This document shows, piece after piece, positions 28,353-36,512 of a DNA stretch of 64,000 nt. Each line of letters starts with the position of its first letter. Position 1 is the stretch's first letter. The translations under genes and the position numbers were made by a program. This DNA is from Hoeflea sp. 108 (GTDB lineage: Bacteria; Pseudomonadota; Alphaproteobacteria; Rhizobiales; Rhizobiaceae), in contig NZ_KB890024.1 of NCBI RefSeq assembly GCF_000372965.1, positions 62,001 to 126,000 on the forward strand. The letters are read 5' to 3'. The notes below the pieces were generated by a model, which had not been told where the DNA came from, made no database searches, and was given only the letters and a program-made list of their open reading frames with translations.

Positions 28353-28482
28353 TCTGGCCTGCCGGCCATCTCCCCCTCAGGTGGGGAGATTGGCAGCGTC
28401 GGCCGTCTCGCTCAGGTAGAAGGTTGGCGAAGGCCGTAATGACATTGTGGCCACCTGAGGGGGAGATGGCCGGCAGGCCAGA
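28353..28482. repeat. RIME-like intergenic element with 32-bp perfect inverted repeats
   Basis: Arms at 28353-28384 and 28451-28482 are perfect reverse complements (left arm begins TCTGGCCTGCCGGCCATC and ends CTCAGGTGG) around 66 bp. The text resembles the rhizobial RIME family (CTGCCGGCCATCTCCCCC). Such elements are non-coding and dispersed by an unknown route. Confidence 0.8.
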
Positions 28483-28525
28483 TGGGGGCGACGTAGGGCG
28501 CAGCGTGCGTGAAGTCTGCGCAGCC

Positions 28526-28575
28526 CCTCATCCGCCCCTTCGGGGCACTTTTTCCCGTAAACGGGGCGAAGGAAA
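28526..28575. repeat. Rhizobial palindromic repeat (CCCCTCATCCG...ACGGGGCGAAGG type)
   Basis: Contains GCCCC-TTC-GGGGC (28534-28546) and CCCGT-AA-ACGGG (28554-28565). This wording is familiar from many intergenic sites in rhizobia. It ends next to the adenosine kinase stop and could act as its terminator. A degraded relative may lie near 46810-46850. Confidence 0.6.
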
Positions 28576-28582
28576 AAGAGAC

Positions 28583-29575
28583 CTACAGCAACCCGGCCTG
28601 CTCGGCCTCGCGCTTCAAATTCTGCCGCGGCCGAGGGCCGATCTGCTGGATCACCAGGCCGGCGGCCAGCGAGCCGAGGTCGCCGCAATCCTTGAGCGAG
28701 CGCCCCTGCGTGTAGCCGTGGAGGAAACCGGCAGCGTAGAGGTCGCCGGCGCCCGTCGTGTCGACCAGCTCGCGGATCTTGGTCGCCTCGATGACCACGG
28801 TCTCGTCGCCGCGCACGATCACCGAGCCCTTCTCGGAGCGGGTGATGGCGGCGAGCTTGCAATCCCGGCGGATCTGGGCGAGCGCCTCGTCAAACGACGA
28901 GGTCTCGTAGAGCGACTTGATCTCGTGGCTGTTGGCAAAGACGATGTCGACCGTGCCCGAGCGCATCAGGTCGAGGAACTCTGCGCGGTAGCGGTCGACG
29001 CAGAATGAATCCGACAGCGTCATCGACACTTCACGGCCGGCGGCGTGTGCGTGGGCGGCGGTCATGCGGATCGCTTCCTTGGCCAGCGGCGGGTCCCACA
29101 GATAGCCTTCGAAATAGGTGACTTTGGCGCCACTCGCCTTGTCGGCCTCGACGTCGTCTGGGCCGAGCTCGACGCAGGCGCCGAGAAACGTGTTCATCGA
29201 GCGCTCGCCGTCGGGCGTGACGAGGATCATCGAGCGCGCCGTCGGCGGGGTGCCGTCAAGCGGTTTGGTGTCGAAGGCGACGCCCTGGGCGCGGATATCG
29301 TGGGTGAAGACCTCGCCGAGATGGTCGCGGGAAACCTTGCCGAAATAGGCGGCGCGGCCGCCGAAGCTGGCGATGCCGGCAGCCGTGTTGCCGGCGGAGC
29401 CGCCGGAGGCCTCGATCGCCGGGCCCATGCGCGAATAGAGCAGCTCGGCGCGCTCGCCGTCGATGAGGTTCATCGCGCCCTTGATGATGCCGTTGTCGGT
29501 GAGAAAGGCTTCGTCGCATTGCGCGATGATGTCGACGATGGCGTTGCCGATGCACAGCACGTCATATTGGCTCAT
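28583..29575 (-). CDS. Adenosine kinase (PfkB family)
   Basis: A 330-residue PfkB-family kinase. MSQYDVLCIGNAIVDIIAQ at the N-terminus, GGSAGNTAAG (signature 1) and DTTGAGDLYAAGFL (signature 2, Asp as catalytic base) are present. The long N-terminal lid segment and overall match point to the adenosine-kinase branch common in rhizobia, phosphorylating adenosine to AMP, although ribokinase-like sugars cannot be excluded. A ribosome site GGAGAC precedes the ATG. It diverges from the EI24 gene at 29746. Confidence 0.88.
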   Translation of the reverse strand: MSQYDVLCIGNAIVDIIAQCDEAFLTDNGIIKGAMNLIDGERAELLYSRMGPAIEASGGSAGNTAAGIASFGGRAAYFGKVSRDHLGEVFTHDIRAQGVAFDTKPLDGTPPTARSMILVTPDGERSMNTFLGACVELGPDDVEADKASGAKVTYFEGYLWDPPLAKEAIRMTAAHAHAAGREVSMTLSDSFCVDRYRAEFLDLMRSGTVDIVFANSHEIKSLYETSSFDEALAQIRRDCKLAAITRSEKGSVIVRGDETVVIEATKIRELVDTTGAGDLYAAGFLHGYTQGRSLKDCGDLGSLAAGLVIQQIGPRPRQNLKREAEQAGLL

Positions 29576-29745
29576 CAGGGTCTCCGCAGCACTTTGGCCG
29601 TAAAAGGGGCCGACGGGTCGGCAAAACGGATTGCGTTTAGCGGCTCGCGGCCCGTTTGCCTACCCGGCAATTTGGCGGGCCCGCGCTTGAGGCCGGCCGT
29701 GCGGCACCTTATCTCAGGGGCCGAACAGGGAGCGACCACGCCAAC

Positions 29746-30468
29746 ATGATCCTCGACGCCGCCCGCGCCGCCGCAAGCCAGCTCTTCACGGCCGAGTTCC
29801 GCAGCGTGTTCTTCAAGACGCTGGGGCTGACGATCCTTGCGCTGGTGGCGCTGTGGTTCGGCATCCGCGAAGTGTTCGACTGGCTTGCCATGCCATGGAT
29901 CGACGCCATGCTGCCCGGCCTGCCCTCGTGGACCGGCTGGCTCGGGCTGATCGCGGCTGTTGTCGCGGGTATCGGCCTGGCGCTGGGGCTGGCGCTATTG
30001 ATTGCGCCCGCCACGGCCATCGTCGCCGGCCTGTTCTTGGACGACGTCGCCGAGGTCGTCGAGAAGACCAACTATCCCAATGACCGCCCGGGCCGGCCGG
30101 TGCCGGCCTTGCGCGCCCTGGTTCTGGCGATCAAGTTCTTCGGCATCGTCATCCTGGGCAACATCGTGGCGCTGTTCCTGCTGTTCGTGCCGGGCGTCAA
30201 CATCGGCGCCTTCTTCCTAGTCAACGGCTATCTGCTCGGCCGGGAGTTCTTCGAATTCGCCGCCATGCGTTTCCGCTCCGAGCAGGACGCCAAGGATTTG
30301 CGCCGCCGCAACGCCGGCACGGTGTTTTTGGCGGGCCTCGTCATTGCCGCCTTCCTCGCCGTGCCGATCCTCAACCTTCTGACCCCGCTCTTCGCGGCTG
30401 CGATGATGGTGCATCTGCACAAGAGCGTATCTGTTTCCGAACTCAGGACGGCCGGACTGCGGGCGTGA
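29746..30468 (+). CDS. EI24-domain membrane protein, CysZ-like
   Basis: A 240-residue inner-membrane protein with four hydrophobic segments (about 24-45, 64-98, 130-155, 198-230) and the EI24 domain seen in CysZ sulfate importers (IAPATAIVAGLFLDDVAEVVE and NYPNDRPGRPVP). The GREFFEFAAMR motif is typical. Sulfate transport is known for CysZ of enterobacteria; for this rhizobial branch it is inference, and no cys genes are nearby. Start ATG 29746; the frame is open from 29656. Confidence 0.82.
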   Translation: MILDAARAAASQLFTAEFRSVFFKTLGLTILALVALWFGIREVFDWLAMPWIDAMLPGLPSWTGWLGLIAAVVAGIGLALGLALLIAPATAIVAGLFLDDVAEVVEKTNYPNDRPGRPVPALRALVLAIKFFGIVILGNIVALFLLFVPGVNIGAFFLVNGYLLGREFFEFAAMRFRSEQDAKDLRRRNAGTVFLAGLVIAAFLAVPILNLLTPLFAAAMMVHLHKSVSVSELRTAGLRA

Positions 30469-30478
30469 CGATGACCGA

Positions 30479-31285
30479 TCAGTTGTCGCGGCCGAACATC
30501 GCCTGCAGCTTGCCGTAGGGTATGCCGTCGCGGGCGAATTCGAACGTGCCCTGGCCCAGCATCTCGCGCGACGCCCGCTCCATCATGCCGAAGGCGTAGC
30601 TCGTCAGCTTGGAGCCGAGCGAAATGCGTTTCGCACCCGCCTCGGCCAGAACGGCGACGGAGAAGCTGGGTACGGCCAGCACGTTGACTGGTTTGGTGAC
30701 CGAGCTGCACAGGATACGGATCATCTCCACATCGGTGATCCCGGGCGCATAAAGCACGTCGGCCCCGGCCTTTTCGAAAGCCTGCAGCCGCTTGATCGTG
30801 TCGTCGAGGTCGGGTCGGTTCCAGAGGAAATTTTCAGAGCGTGCCGTCAGCACGAAATCGTGCTTCAGCGCCCGCGCCGCCTCTGCGGCCGCGGTGATAC
30901 GCTCCACTGCATGCGAAAAATCATAGATCGGCCGGTCGGCCTCGCCGGTGTGGTCCTCGATCGAGCAGCCGGCAAGGCCCGCGGCTTCGGCCGCGAAGAT
31001 CGTCTCGGCGGCACTTTCGGGGCTGTCGCCCTTGCCTTTTTCGAGGTCGGCCGACACCGGCAGGCCAGTGGCATGCGCCATGTCGCGGCAGTGGTGGATC
31101 ATCGCCTCGAAGCCGACGTCGCCGTCGGGCAGGCCGCGCGAGAAGGCGAAGCCGGCGCTTGTCGTTGCCAGCGCCTCGAAGCCGAACGAGGCAAGCAGCT
31201 TGGCCGTGCCGACATCCCACGGATTTGGAATGATGAAGGCGCCCGGCGCCTCGTGAAGTTTCCGGAAGACTGCGCCCTTGTCCAT
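30479..31285 (-). CDS. Isocitrate lyase/PEP mutase superfamily protein
   Basis: A 268-residue TIM-barrel protein of the PEP mutase/isocitrate lyase superfamily: FIIPNPWDVGTAKLLASFGF, VSADLEKGKGDSPE, AGCSIEDHTG. The isocitrate lyase KKCGH loop is lacking, so it is of the short oxaloacetate-decarboxylase/phosphonopyruvate-hydrolase-like group; the actual reaction (C-C or P-C lyase) is unknown. It converges on the EI24 gene with 10 bp between. Confidence 0.85.
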   Translation of the reverse strand: MDKGAVFRKLHEAPGAFIIPNPWDVGTAKLLASFGFEALATTSAGFAFSRGLPDGDVGFEAMIHHCRDMAHATGLPVSADLEKGKGDSPESAAETIFAAEAAGLAGCSIEDHTGEADRPIYDFSHAVERITAAAEAARALKHDFVLTARSENFLWNRPDLDDTIKRLQAFEKAGADVLYAPGITDVEMIRILCSSVTKPVNVLAVPSFSVAVLAEAGAKRISLGSKLTSYAFGMMERASREMLGQGTFEFARDGIPYGKLQAMFGRDN

Positions 31286-31355
31286 GTCATCGCCCTCGAG
31301 CTGAACCGACAGGGGGCGAGTGTAGACTGGAGTGCCGAAGGGCTCAAACCCTGTT

Positions 31356-32012
31356 TCAGCCGATCGGGATCAGTCCCGCCAGCTTGCGCATGTCGTCGAA
31401 CAGCACGGCCCCGCTGGCAGCCAGCCCGTCGCGGTCGGAATGCGGATCGCCGTGATAGCCGAACACCCGCATGCCGGCGGCGGCACCGGCCTGTGCGCCA
31501 GCGACGCTGTCTTCAATGACGACGCAGTCGGAAGGCTCAAAACCCATTGTGCCGGCGGCATGGAGGAAGAGGTCGGGGAAGGGCTTGCCGCGCTCGACCA
31601 TGGTGGCCGAAAACAGCACGTCGCGGAAATAGGTGAGCAGCCCGGTCTGGCCGAGCGTCATGTGCATCTTGTTGACGCGCGCCGAAGACGCCACGCAATA
31701 GGCGATACCGGCGGATTGCACCGCCGTGACGAAGGTCTCGATATGCGGGATGGCCTGCACGCCCGTTTCGAACAGCTCGGGCAGCTCGCGATACCAGCGC
31801 TCGACGAAGTCGGGGCCGAGGCTGACGCCTGTTGCCTCGACCTCCTTCTGCACCGACACCAGGCTGCGGCCGACGAACTGCTTGCGGCATTGCTCGTAGC
31901 TGACGGGATAGCCGGCTTCGCTCAACCAGGCCGACAGGCGGCGGTTGGCCAGCGGCTCGGTGTCGACGAGAACGCCGTCACAGTCGAAGATGACGAGCTT
32001 GGGCGCGCTCAC
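31356..32012 (-). CDS. HAD-superfamily hydrolase (subfamily IA phosphatase)
   Basis: A 218-residue phosphatase with the HAD motif I FDCDGVLVDTEP, motif II SSARVN, the Lys loop MVERGKPFPDLFLHAA and motif III VIEDSVAGAQA. Likely hydrolyses a small phosphate ester such as a sugar phosphate (phosphoglycolate phosphatase/beta-phosphoglucomutase-like branch). The start is GTG at 32012, overlapping the dut stop by 4 nt (GTGA), so it is translationally coupled to dut. Confidence 0.9.
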   Translation of the reverse strand: MSAPKLVIFDCDGVLVDTEPLANRRLSAWLSEAGYPVSYEQCRKQFVGRSLVSVQKEVEATGVSLGPDFVERWYRELPELFETGVQAIPHIETFVTAVQSAGIAYCVASSARVNKMHMTLGQTGLLTYFRDVLFSATMVERGKPFPDLFLHAAGTMGFEPSDCVVIEDSVAGAQAGAAAGMRVFGYHGDPHSDRDGLAASGAVLFDDMRKLAGLIPIG

Positions 32013-32488
32013 GCGGTGCCCGTCGAGCCGAAGCCGCCGCTGCCGCGCGTCGTGTCACCGGCGAGGTCGCGCTCCTCGACCTGGGCGCGGGTCACCGACG
32101 CAATGACGATCTGGGCGATGCGCATGCCGCGCTCGACATAGAAGTCCTCGTCGCCATGGTTGATCAAGAGCACCTTGACCTCGCCGCGATAGTCGCTGTC
32201 GATGGTGCCGGGCGTGTTGAGGCAGGTGATGCCGTGCTTGAAGGCGAGGCCGGAACGCGGCCTGATCTGGCCTTCGAAGCCCATGGGGATTTCGAAGACC
32301 AGACCGGTCGGCACAAGCGCGCGCTTGCCGGGCAGGATGAGCATCGGCCGGTCCTCGGGGACGGCGGCGCGCAGGTCCATGCCGGCTGCGCCCGTGGTCT
32401 CGTAGGCAGGCAGCTGCAGGTCGCCTGCATGCGGCAAACGAACGATCCCGACGACGGGGGCGGAAGAATTTTCGGAGGCGGATTTCAT
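32009..32488 (-). CDS. dut: Deoxyuridine 5'-triphosphate nucleotidohydrolase
   Basis: A 159-residue trimeric dUTPase that hydrolyses dUTP to dUMP and pyrophosphate, keeping uracil out of DNA. All five motifs are visible: AAGMDLRAA, RPRSGLA, GTIDSDYRGEVKV, RGMRIAQIV and the C-terminal P-loop-like RGSGGFGSTG. Start ATG 32488 (MKSASENSS) is preferred; the open frame to 32554 adds an unrelated stretch. First gene of a dut-HAD pair; the coaBC neighbour common elsewhere is absent. Confidence 0.96.
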   Translation of the reverse strand: MKSASENSSAPVVGIVRLPHAGDLQLPAYETTGAAGMDLRAAVPEDRPMLILPGKRALVPTGLVFEIPMGFEGQIRPRSGLAFKHGITCLNTPGTIDSDYRGEVKVLLINHGDEDFYVERGMRIAQIVIASVTRAQVEERDLAGDTTRGSGGFGSTGTA

Positions 32489-32702
32489 GGCGGCGATCCT
32501 ATGGGACGGTGCTCGGAGAACGTCAATCCCGATCTCCACGCTGCGCGCCTGCAAGGACAGGCCTGTGTGGTTTTTGCATGACGGAACTCATGTGAACCTT
32601 TGCCACAGCCGCGACACAAACGGATGGCGAAGCTCGGCAGAGTGCGATTCCGCGCATTTACGATTTTTTATACGTGCTGGCCGAGTCTGGACTTGGTCTT
32701 GA

Positions 32703-32717
32703 GCCCGCCTTGCGGGC
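32703..32717 (+). promoter_or_regulatory. Hairpin just before the glutamine amidotransferase start
   Basis: GCCCGC-CTT-GCGGGC lies 21 bases before the ATG at 32739, beside the expected ribosome site. It could affect translation; no family recognised. Confidence 0.3.
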
Positions 32718-32738
32718 CGAAATTGAGGTCGATGCGCG

Positions 32739-33536
32739 ATGTGCCGGTGGGCCGCCTATCTCGGTGAAGAGGTCTTTCTCGAAGACATCGTTTCCGCACC
32801 GTGCCATTCGCTGATCGCCCAGAGCCACTGCGCCGAGGAAGCGAAGTCGCCGACCAATGGCGACGGCTTCGGGCTCGCCTGGTATGGCGACCGGCCCGAA
32901 CCCGGCCTCTACCGCGACATCCTGCCGGCCTGGTCGGATCCCAATCTCAAAAGCCTGTGCCGCCAGATCAAGTCGAGCCTGTTTCTGGCCCATGTGCGTG
33001 CCGCGACAGGCGGTGGCACCAGCCGGGCCAATTGCCATCCCTTCATCTCGGGCCGCTGGAGCTTCATGCACAATGGCCAGATTTCCGGCTTCGAAAAGAT
33101 CCGCCGCCGGCTGGAGGCCGCCGTCTGCGACACGCTCTACGACCAGCGCCAGGGAACGACCGATTCCGAATTGTTCTTCCTGCTGATGCTGGAGGAGGGG
33201 CTGGATGCCGACCCGCAAGGGGCGGTGGCTCGGGCCACATGCCGCGTCGTCGAGGCGTCGGAAGCCGCCGGCATGACCGCCTCGTTCAAGCTGACGGCGG
33301 CGTTCAGCGATGGCGAAAGGCTGTTTGCGGTGCGTTACGCCACCGATGCGCATGCACCGACCCTCTACACGCGTGACGGGGCCGCCGGCCGCTGCATCGT
33401 CTCCGAGCCCTTCGACCGCGAAGGCGAAAGCTGGCAGGCCGTGCCGCCGTCGAGCTTCGTCACCATGACACGGCAAGGCATGACGGTCAGTCCGTTCGAG
33501 CCGGCCTCAGCGAACCGGGCGGTAGCCGCGGAGTGA
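32739..33536 (+). CDS. Class II glutamine amidotransferase (YafJ-type)
   Basis: A 265-residue Ntn-hydrolase: the catalytic Cys2 follows Met1 (MCRWAAYLGEE), with NGDGFGLAWYGD, HVRAATGGGTSRANCHPF and FMHNGQISGF typical of class II amidotransferase domains. It releases ammonia from a glutamine-type substrate; a partner synthase domain is missing, as in E. coli YafJ and EgtC-like proteins. The start is fixed by the need for Cys2. Function in the cell is unknown. Confidence 0.9.
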   Translation: MCRWAAYLGEEVFLEDIVSAPCHSLIAQSHCAEEAKSPTNGDGFGLAWYGDRPEPGLYRDILPAWSDPNLKSLCRQIKSSLFLAHVRAATGGGTSRANCHPFISGRWSFMHNGQISGFEKIRRRLEAAVCDTLYDQRQGTTDSELFFLLMLEEGLDADPQGAVARATCRVVEASEAAGMTASFKLTAAFSDGERLFAVRYATDAHAPTLYTRDGAAGRCIVSEPFDREGESWQAVPPSSFVTMTRQGMTVSPFEPASANRAVAAE

Positions 33537-33599
33537 CGGGCTTCTTGGCCCCGCGCTTCTACCTCTAACTCTCCAAGCGAGGGGCAGGGCGGCCTTCGC

Positions 33600-33989
33600 T
33601 CAGTGATGCGCCAGTGCCTTGTTCATCGGTTCCCAATACATCTTCGTCCAGCCTTCATCGAGCATGGCGCGGGCCGAGCGCGGATAGCCGTTCTGGTCGA
33701 AGACGAGCCGGGTGCCGCCGGCCTCGGCTTCGAGTTCGAAGCGGACGACCGAATAGATACCCTCAGCCCAATGCCTGGAACGCCACGCCTGGACGATGCG
33801 GCGATTGGGCACCAGCTCGAGGTTGCGAGCTTCGATGTCGCCACCGAAGATCGACACCTCGCCGCCCTCATGCGTCGAGATGTGGGCCGAGAGCCCACCC
33901 GTCATTGCCTGGAAACGCGCGGCGTTGAGAAGCAGATCGTAGATGTCCTTCGGCGTGCCCCTGAGATGCACTTCCTGGTGAATGGTCAC
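33600..33989 (-). CDS. SRPBCC/AHSA1-type ligand-binding protein
   Basis: A 129-residue START-like protein: TIHQEVHLRGTPKDIYDLL, then IVQAWRSRHWAEGIYSVVRF and EGWTKMYWEPMNKAL at the C-terminal helix, the pattern of the AHSA1 (activator of Hsp90 ATPase homologue) SRPBCC group. The start is GTG 33989, set by the GGGAGGT ribosome site; the open frame up to 34325 is non-coding upstream sequence. Ligand unknown. Confidence 0.82.
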   Translation of the reverse strand: MTIHQEVHLRGTPKDIYDLLLNAARFQAMTGGLSAHISTHEGGEVSIFGGDIEARNLELVPNRRIVQAWRSRHWAEGIYSVVRFELEAEAGGTRLVFDQNGYPRSARAMLDEGWTKMYWEPMNKALAHH

Positions 33990-34297
33990 GGTGACCTCCC
34001 TGGATCTGGACAGCGCTTTTGGGGATATTTTCGGCCTGTCGCCGGTGGTCGTCAATCGAACATGCGGCGGGCACTCGCCGGAACATCCGCCAAGCCGAAC
34101 GTGCGCGCGCCTGCGTCCGAGGACGCCGGTCTCACCATTTTGTGCTGTAGAGGCGGCCGACTGGAGAAACTCCTGACAGCTCCCTGGCAGGAGCCAAGTT
34201 GTACTTTGGCGTCTCGATTCGTATCTGCGCAGGAAGCCGCTGCATTCGAACGGATGCACGGGGTCGGCGCGGGGGCGCGCTAGGGACAAGAGAGTAG
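33990..34297. other. Intergenic region between AHSA1-like and alkylation-repair genes
   Basis: 308 bases, promoters of two divergent genes. A weak hairpin CTCCTG-N12-CAGGAG lies near 34170-34193. No gene, repeat or clear regulator site is seen. Confidence 0.5.
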
Positions 34298-35404
34298 ATG
34301 ACGGAAGACCAGACGCAGGCCGCACCGGCGCTGAAGGAAATCTTCGACCGTGCCCGGTTCGGGCATATCGCCAACGAGATGGCGGCGATTTCGCCTGACT
34401 TTGACGGTGAACGCTTCACGGCACTGGCGACTGACAATCTCGACGCGCTTGGCATCATGCAGAGGCTGCGGCAGACGGCCGAAGCCCTGCACGGCGCGCT
34501 GCCCGACAATTTTGCCCGCTCGGTCGAGTTGCTCGGCGAGCTCGCGCCGCGCATCGGCCATGGCTTTGCGTCGATCGTGCTGGCTGAATTCGTCGCGCTT
34601 TATGGCAGGGCGCATTTCGAGCGCTCGATGGAGGCGCTGCATTATTTCACCCGCTTCGGTTCGGCCGAGTTCGCGATCCGCCATTTCCTCGCTGACGATT
34701 TTGGCCGTACCCTCAAGGTCATGCGCGGCTGGGCGCTCGACGGCAACGAGCATGTGCGCCGCCTCGCCAGCGAAGGGTCGCGTCCGCGCCTGCCTTGGTC
34801 GTTCCAGCTGAAGAACCTGATCTCCGACCCGTCGCCGACCGTGCCGATCCTCGAGGCGCTGAAGAACGATCCGAGCCTTTATGTGCGCAAGTCGGTGGCG
34901 AACCACCTCAACGACATCTCCAAGGACAATGCCGGCCTGCTGGTCGAGCGGCTGGCGCGCTGGGACATGAACGACAGGAACACCGCCTGGATCGTGCGCC
35001 ATGCCTTGCGGACGCTGATCAAGAAGGGCGATCCAAGGGCGCTGGAGCTGATCGGCACCACCGGCAAGCCCAAGGTCGATGTCCAGGCATTCGCGGTGAC
35101 GCCGGCGTCGATCGCACTCGGCGGCCGCATCGCGCTGAAGACATGCATCGTCTCGACCGCCGCCGAGCCGCAGCAGCTGGTGGTCGATTATGCCGTCCAC
35201 TATGTGAAGAAGGCCGGAGGCACCTCGAAGAAGGTGTTCAAGCTGAAGGAGATCACCCTGCCGCCGACGGGCCGCAAGGAGCTGGAGATCAGCCAGGCAG
35301 TCCGCGACTTCACCACCCGCAAGCATTATCCCGGCCACCATCGCGTCGAGCTGATTGTCAATGGCGAGACGGTCGCCGAGGGCGGTTTTGACCTGCGCGG
35401 ATAA
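34298..35404 (+). CDS. DNA alkylation repair protein (AlkC/AlkD-type HEAT-repeat glycosylase)
   Basis: A 368-residue helical-repeat protein resembling AlkC (COG4335). It has FASIVLAEFVALYG, RHFLADDFGRTLKVMRGWAL, then SRPRLPWSFQLKNLISDPSP and the HEAT-like DPSLYVRKSVANHLNDISKD, followed by a C-terminal immunoglobulin-like domain (about 270-368). AlkC proteins excise N3-alkylated purines. The extra C-terminal domain is known in a subset of the family. Start ATG 34298. It is followed 130 bp on by the C39-like gene on the same strand. Confidence 0.85.
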   Translation: MTEDQTQAAPALKEIFDRARFGHIANEMAAISPDFDGERFTALATDNLDALGIMQRLRQTAEALHGALPDNFARSVELLGELAPRIGHGFASIVLAEFVALYGRAHFERSMEALHYFTRFGSAEFAIRHFLADDFGRTLKVMRGWALDGNEHVRRLASEGSRPRLPWSFQLKNLISDPSPTVPILEALKNDPSLYVRKSVANHLNDISKDNAGLLVERLARWDMNDRNTAWIVRHALRTLIKKGDPRALELIGTTGKPKVDVQAFAVTPASIALGGRIALKTCIVSTAAEPQQLVVDYAVHYVKKAGGTSKKVFKLKEITLPPTGRKELEISQAVRDFTTRKHYPGHHRVELIVNGETVAEGGFDLRG

Positions 35405-35426
35405 GCCGGGTCTCAAGTCGGAGGCC

Positions 35427-35463
35427 GAATTTATATATAAATTCAAAGGCTTGCGAATTCGGC
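35427..35463. promoter_or_regulatory. AT-rich 18-bp palindrome inside a larger inverted repeat
   Basis: GAATTTATATATAAATTC at 35427-35444 is perfectly self-complementary. It overlaps the left arm of a second repeat, GCCGAATT (35424-35431) and AATTCGGC (35456-35463), so two exclusive foldings are possible. It lies 90 bp before the C39-like gene and may be its operator or promoter. Confidence 0.45.
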
Positions 35464-35534
35464 TGAAAACAGCCATCGATGGATGAAGCGCGTGAGCGAA
35501 GTCGCTTGGCGTGTATTTTCATCGAGGATGCGAA

Positions 35535-36452
35535 ATGACCGGCTTCAATTATGTGGGCTCCGGCCCTTATTGCTATGCGAACTCCTTCGCTATGATGTTC
35601 GGCGCGGCGGCGCCGTCTCCTGCGGTCGTCGAATTCGCCACGTCGAGCCCGTTCGGCATGCAGCTGATCGGCGGTTTGATGCCTTTCTTCGATCCTTATG
35701 GCTGGGATCCCGAGAAGGGCTTTGCCGACGCGCTTGCGGCACTTGGCTGGACCACCGAAGTGTCGAGCGGCGGCGATGAGGACGAGGCGCTTGCCCGGCT
35801 GCGGGCAGCACTGGCCGACGGCCCGGTGTGGATCGGTCCGGTGGAGATGGGGCATCTGAGGCACCAGCCCGGCATGCGTGGCCCGATCGAGGCCGACCAC
35901 TATGTCGTCGTCCTGGCGCTCGAGGATGGGCGGGTGCTGATGCACGATCCTCAGGGCTATCCTTATGCCGAGCTGCCCGTGGCCGACTTCATGGCGGCCT
36001 GGAAGGCGGCGACGCTGACCTATGGCACGGCCTTCACCATGCGCACCCGCTTCCGCCAGCTCGCCGTGCTGACCGAAGCCGAGACGATCGAAGCGTCGCT
36101 GCCGGCGGCGCGGCGCTGGCTGTCCATGTCAGATGCGGGTGACATGCCCGAGGGCAGCGTTGGCAATGGAGCAGCAGCCGAGCGGCTGGCCGACATGATC
36201 GAACCGGGTTGCGACAACGGCCTGCGCGGCCACATGATCCACTTCGCCGTCCGTGTCGGCGCCCGCCGCGCCAACGATGCCGCCACCTGCCTGGAACGCA
36301 TCGGCCACAAGGACGCGGCGAGCGTGGCGGCCATGCAGGCGCGGTTGATCGGCTCGCTGCAGCATTCGCTTGTCGTCGGCGACGACATCAGGGCTGCCAA
36401 AGCGCTCAGGGCGTTGGCGCCGACCTATGGCGAGTTGCTGGCCACGCTGTAG
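35535..36452 (+). CDS. Unknown protein with a C39/papain-like N-terminal domain
   Basis: A 305-residue protein, no signal peptide, starting at ATG 35535 behind an AGGA box. The first 165 residues look like a papain-like C39/BtrH-type fold: Cys13 in GPYCYANS, His122 in EADHYVVVLALEDGRVL and Asp138 in MHDPQGYP form a plausible Cys-His-Asp triad. The remainder (about 180-305) is Ala-rich and helical with no recognised domain. It could be a peptidase or an acyl/aminoacyl transferase like BtrH. No peptide substrate or transporter gene adjoins it. Function not assignable. Confidence 0.75.
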   Translation: MTGFNYVGSGPYCYANSFAMMFGAAAPSPAVVEFATSSPFGMQLIGGLMPFFDPYGWDPEKGFADALAALGWTTEVSSGGDEDEALARLRAALADGPVWIGPVEMGHLRHQPGMRGPIEADHYVVVLALEDGRVLMHDPQGYPYAELPVADFMAAWKAATLTYGTAFTMRTRFRQLAVLTEAETIEASLPAARRWLSMSDAGDMPEGSVGNGAAAERLADMIEPGCDNGLRGHMIHFAVRVGARRANDAATCLERIGHKDAASVAAMQARLIGSLQHSLVVGDDIRAAKALRALAPTYGELLATL

Positions 36453-36512
36453 CGTCGTGGACAGGCGCGGCATCGGCTGCTAGAAGCCGGCGCATCACAT
36501 GGATTCCTGAAA

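Larger units (their letters stand above)
28097..28582. other. Repeat-rich intergenic region between convergent maeB and adenosine kinase genes
   Basis: 486 bases without a gene. It holds a terminator-like hairpin (28115-28149), a long inverted repeat (28353-28482) and another palindromic element (28526-28575). The stretch 28150-28352 shows nothing recognisable. Confidence 0.7.
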
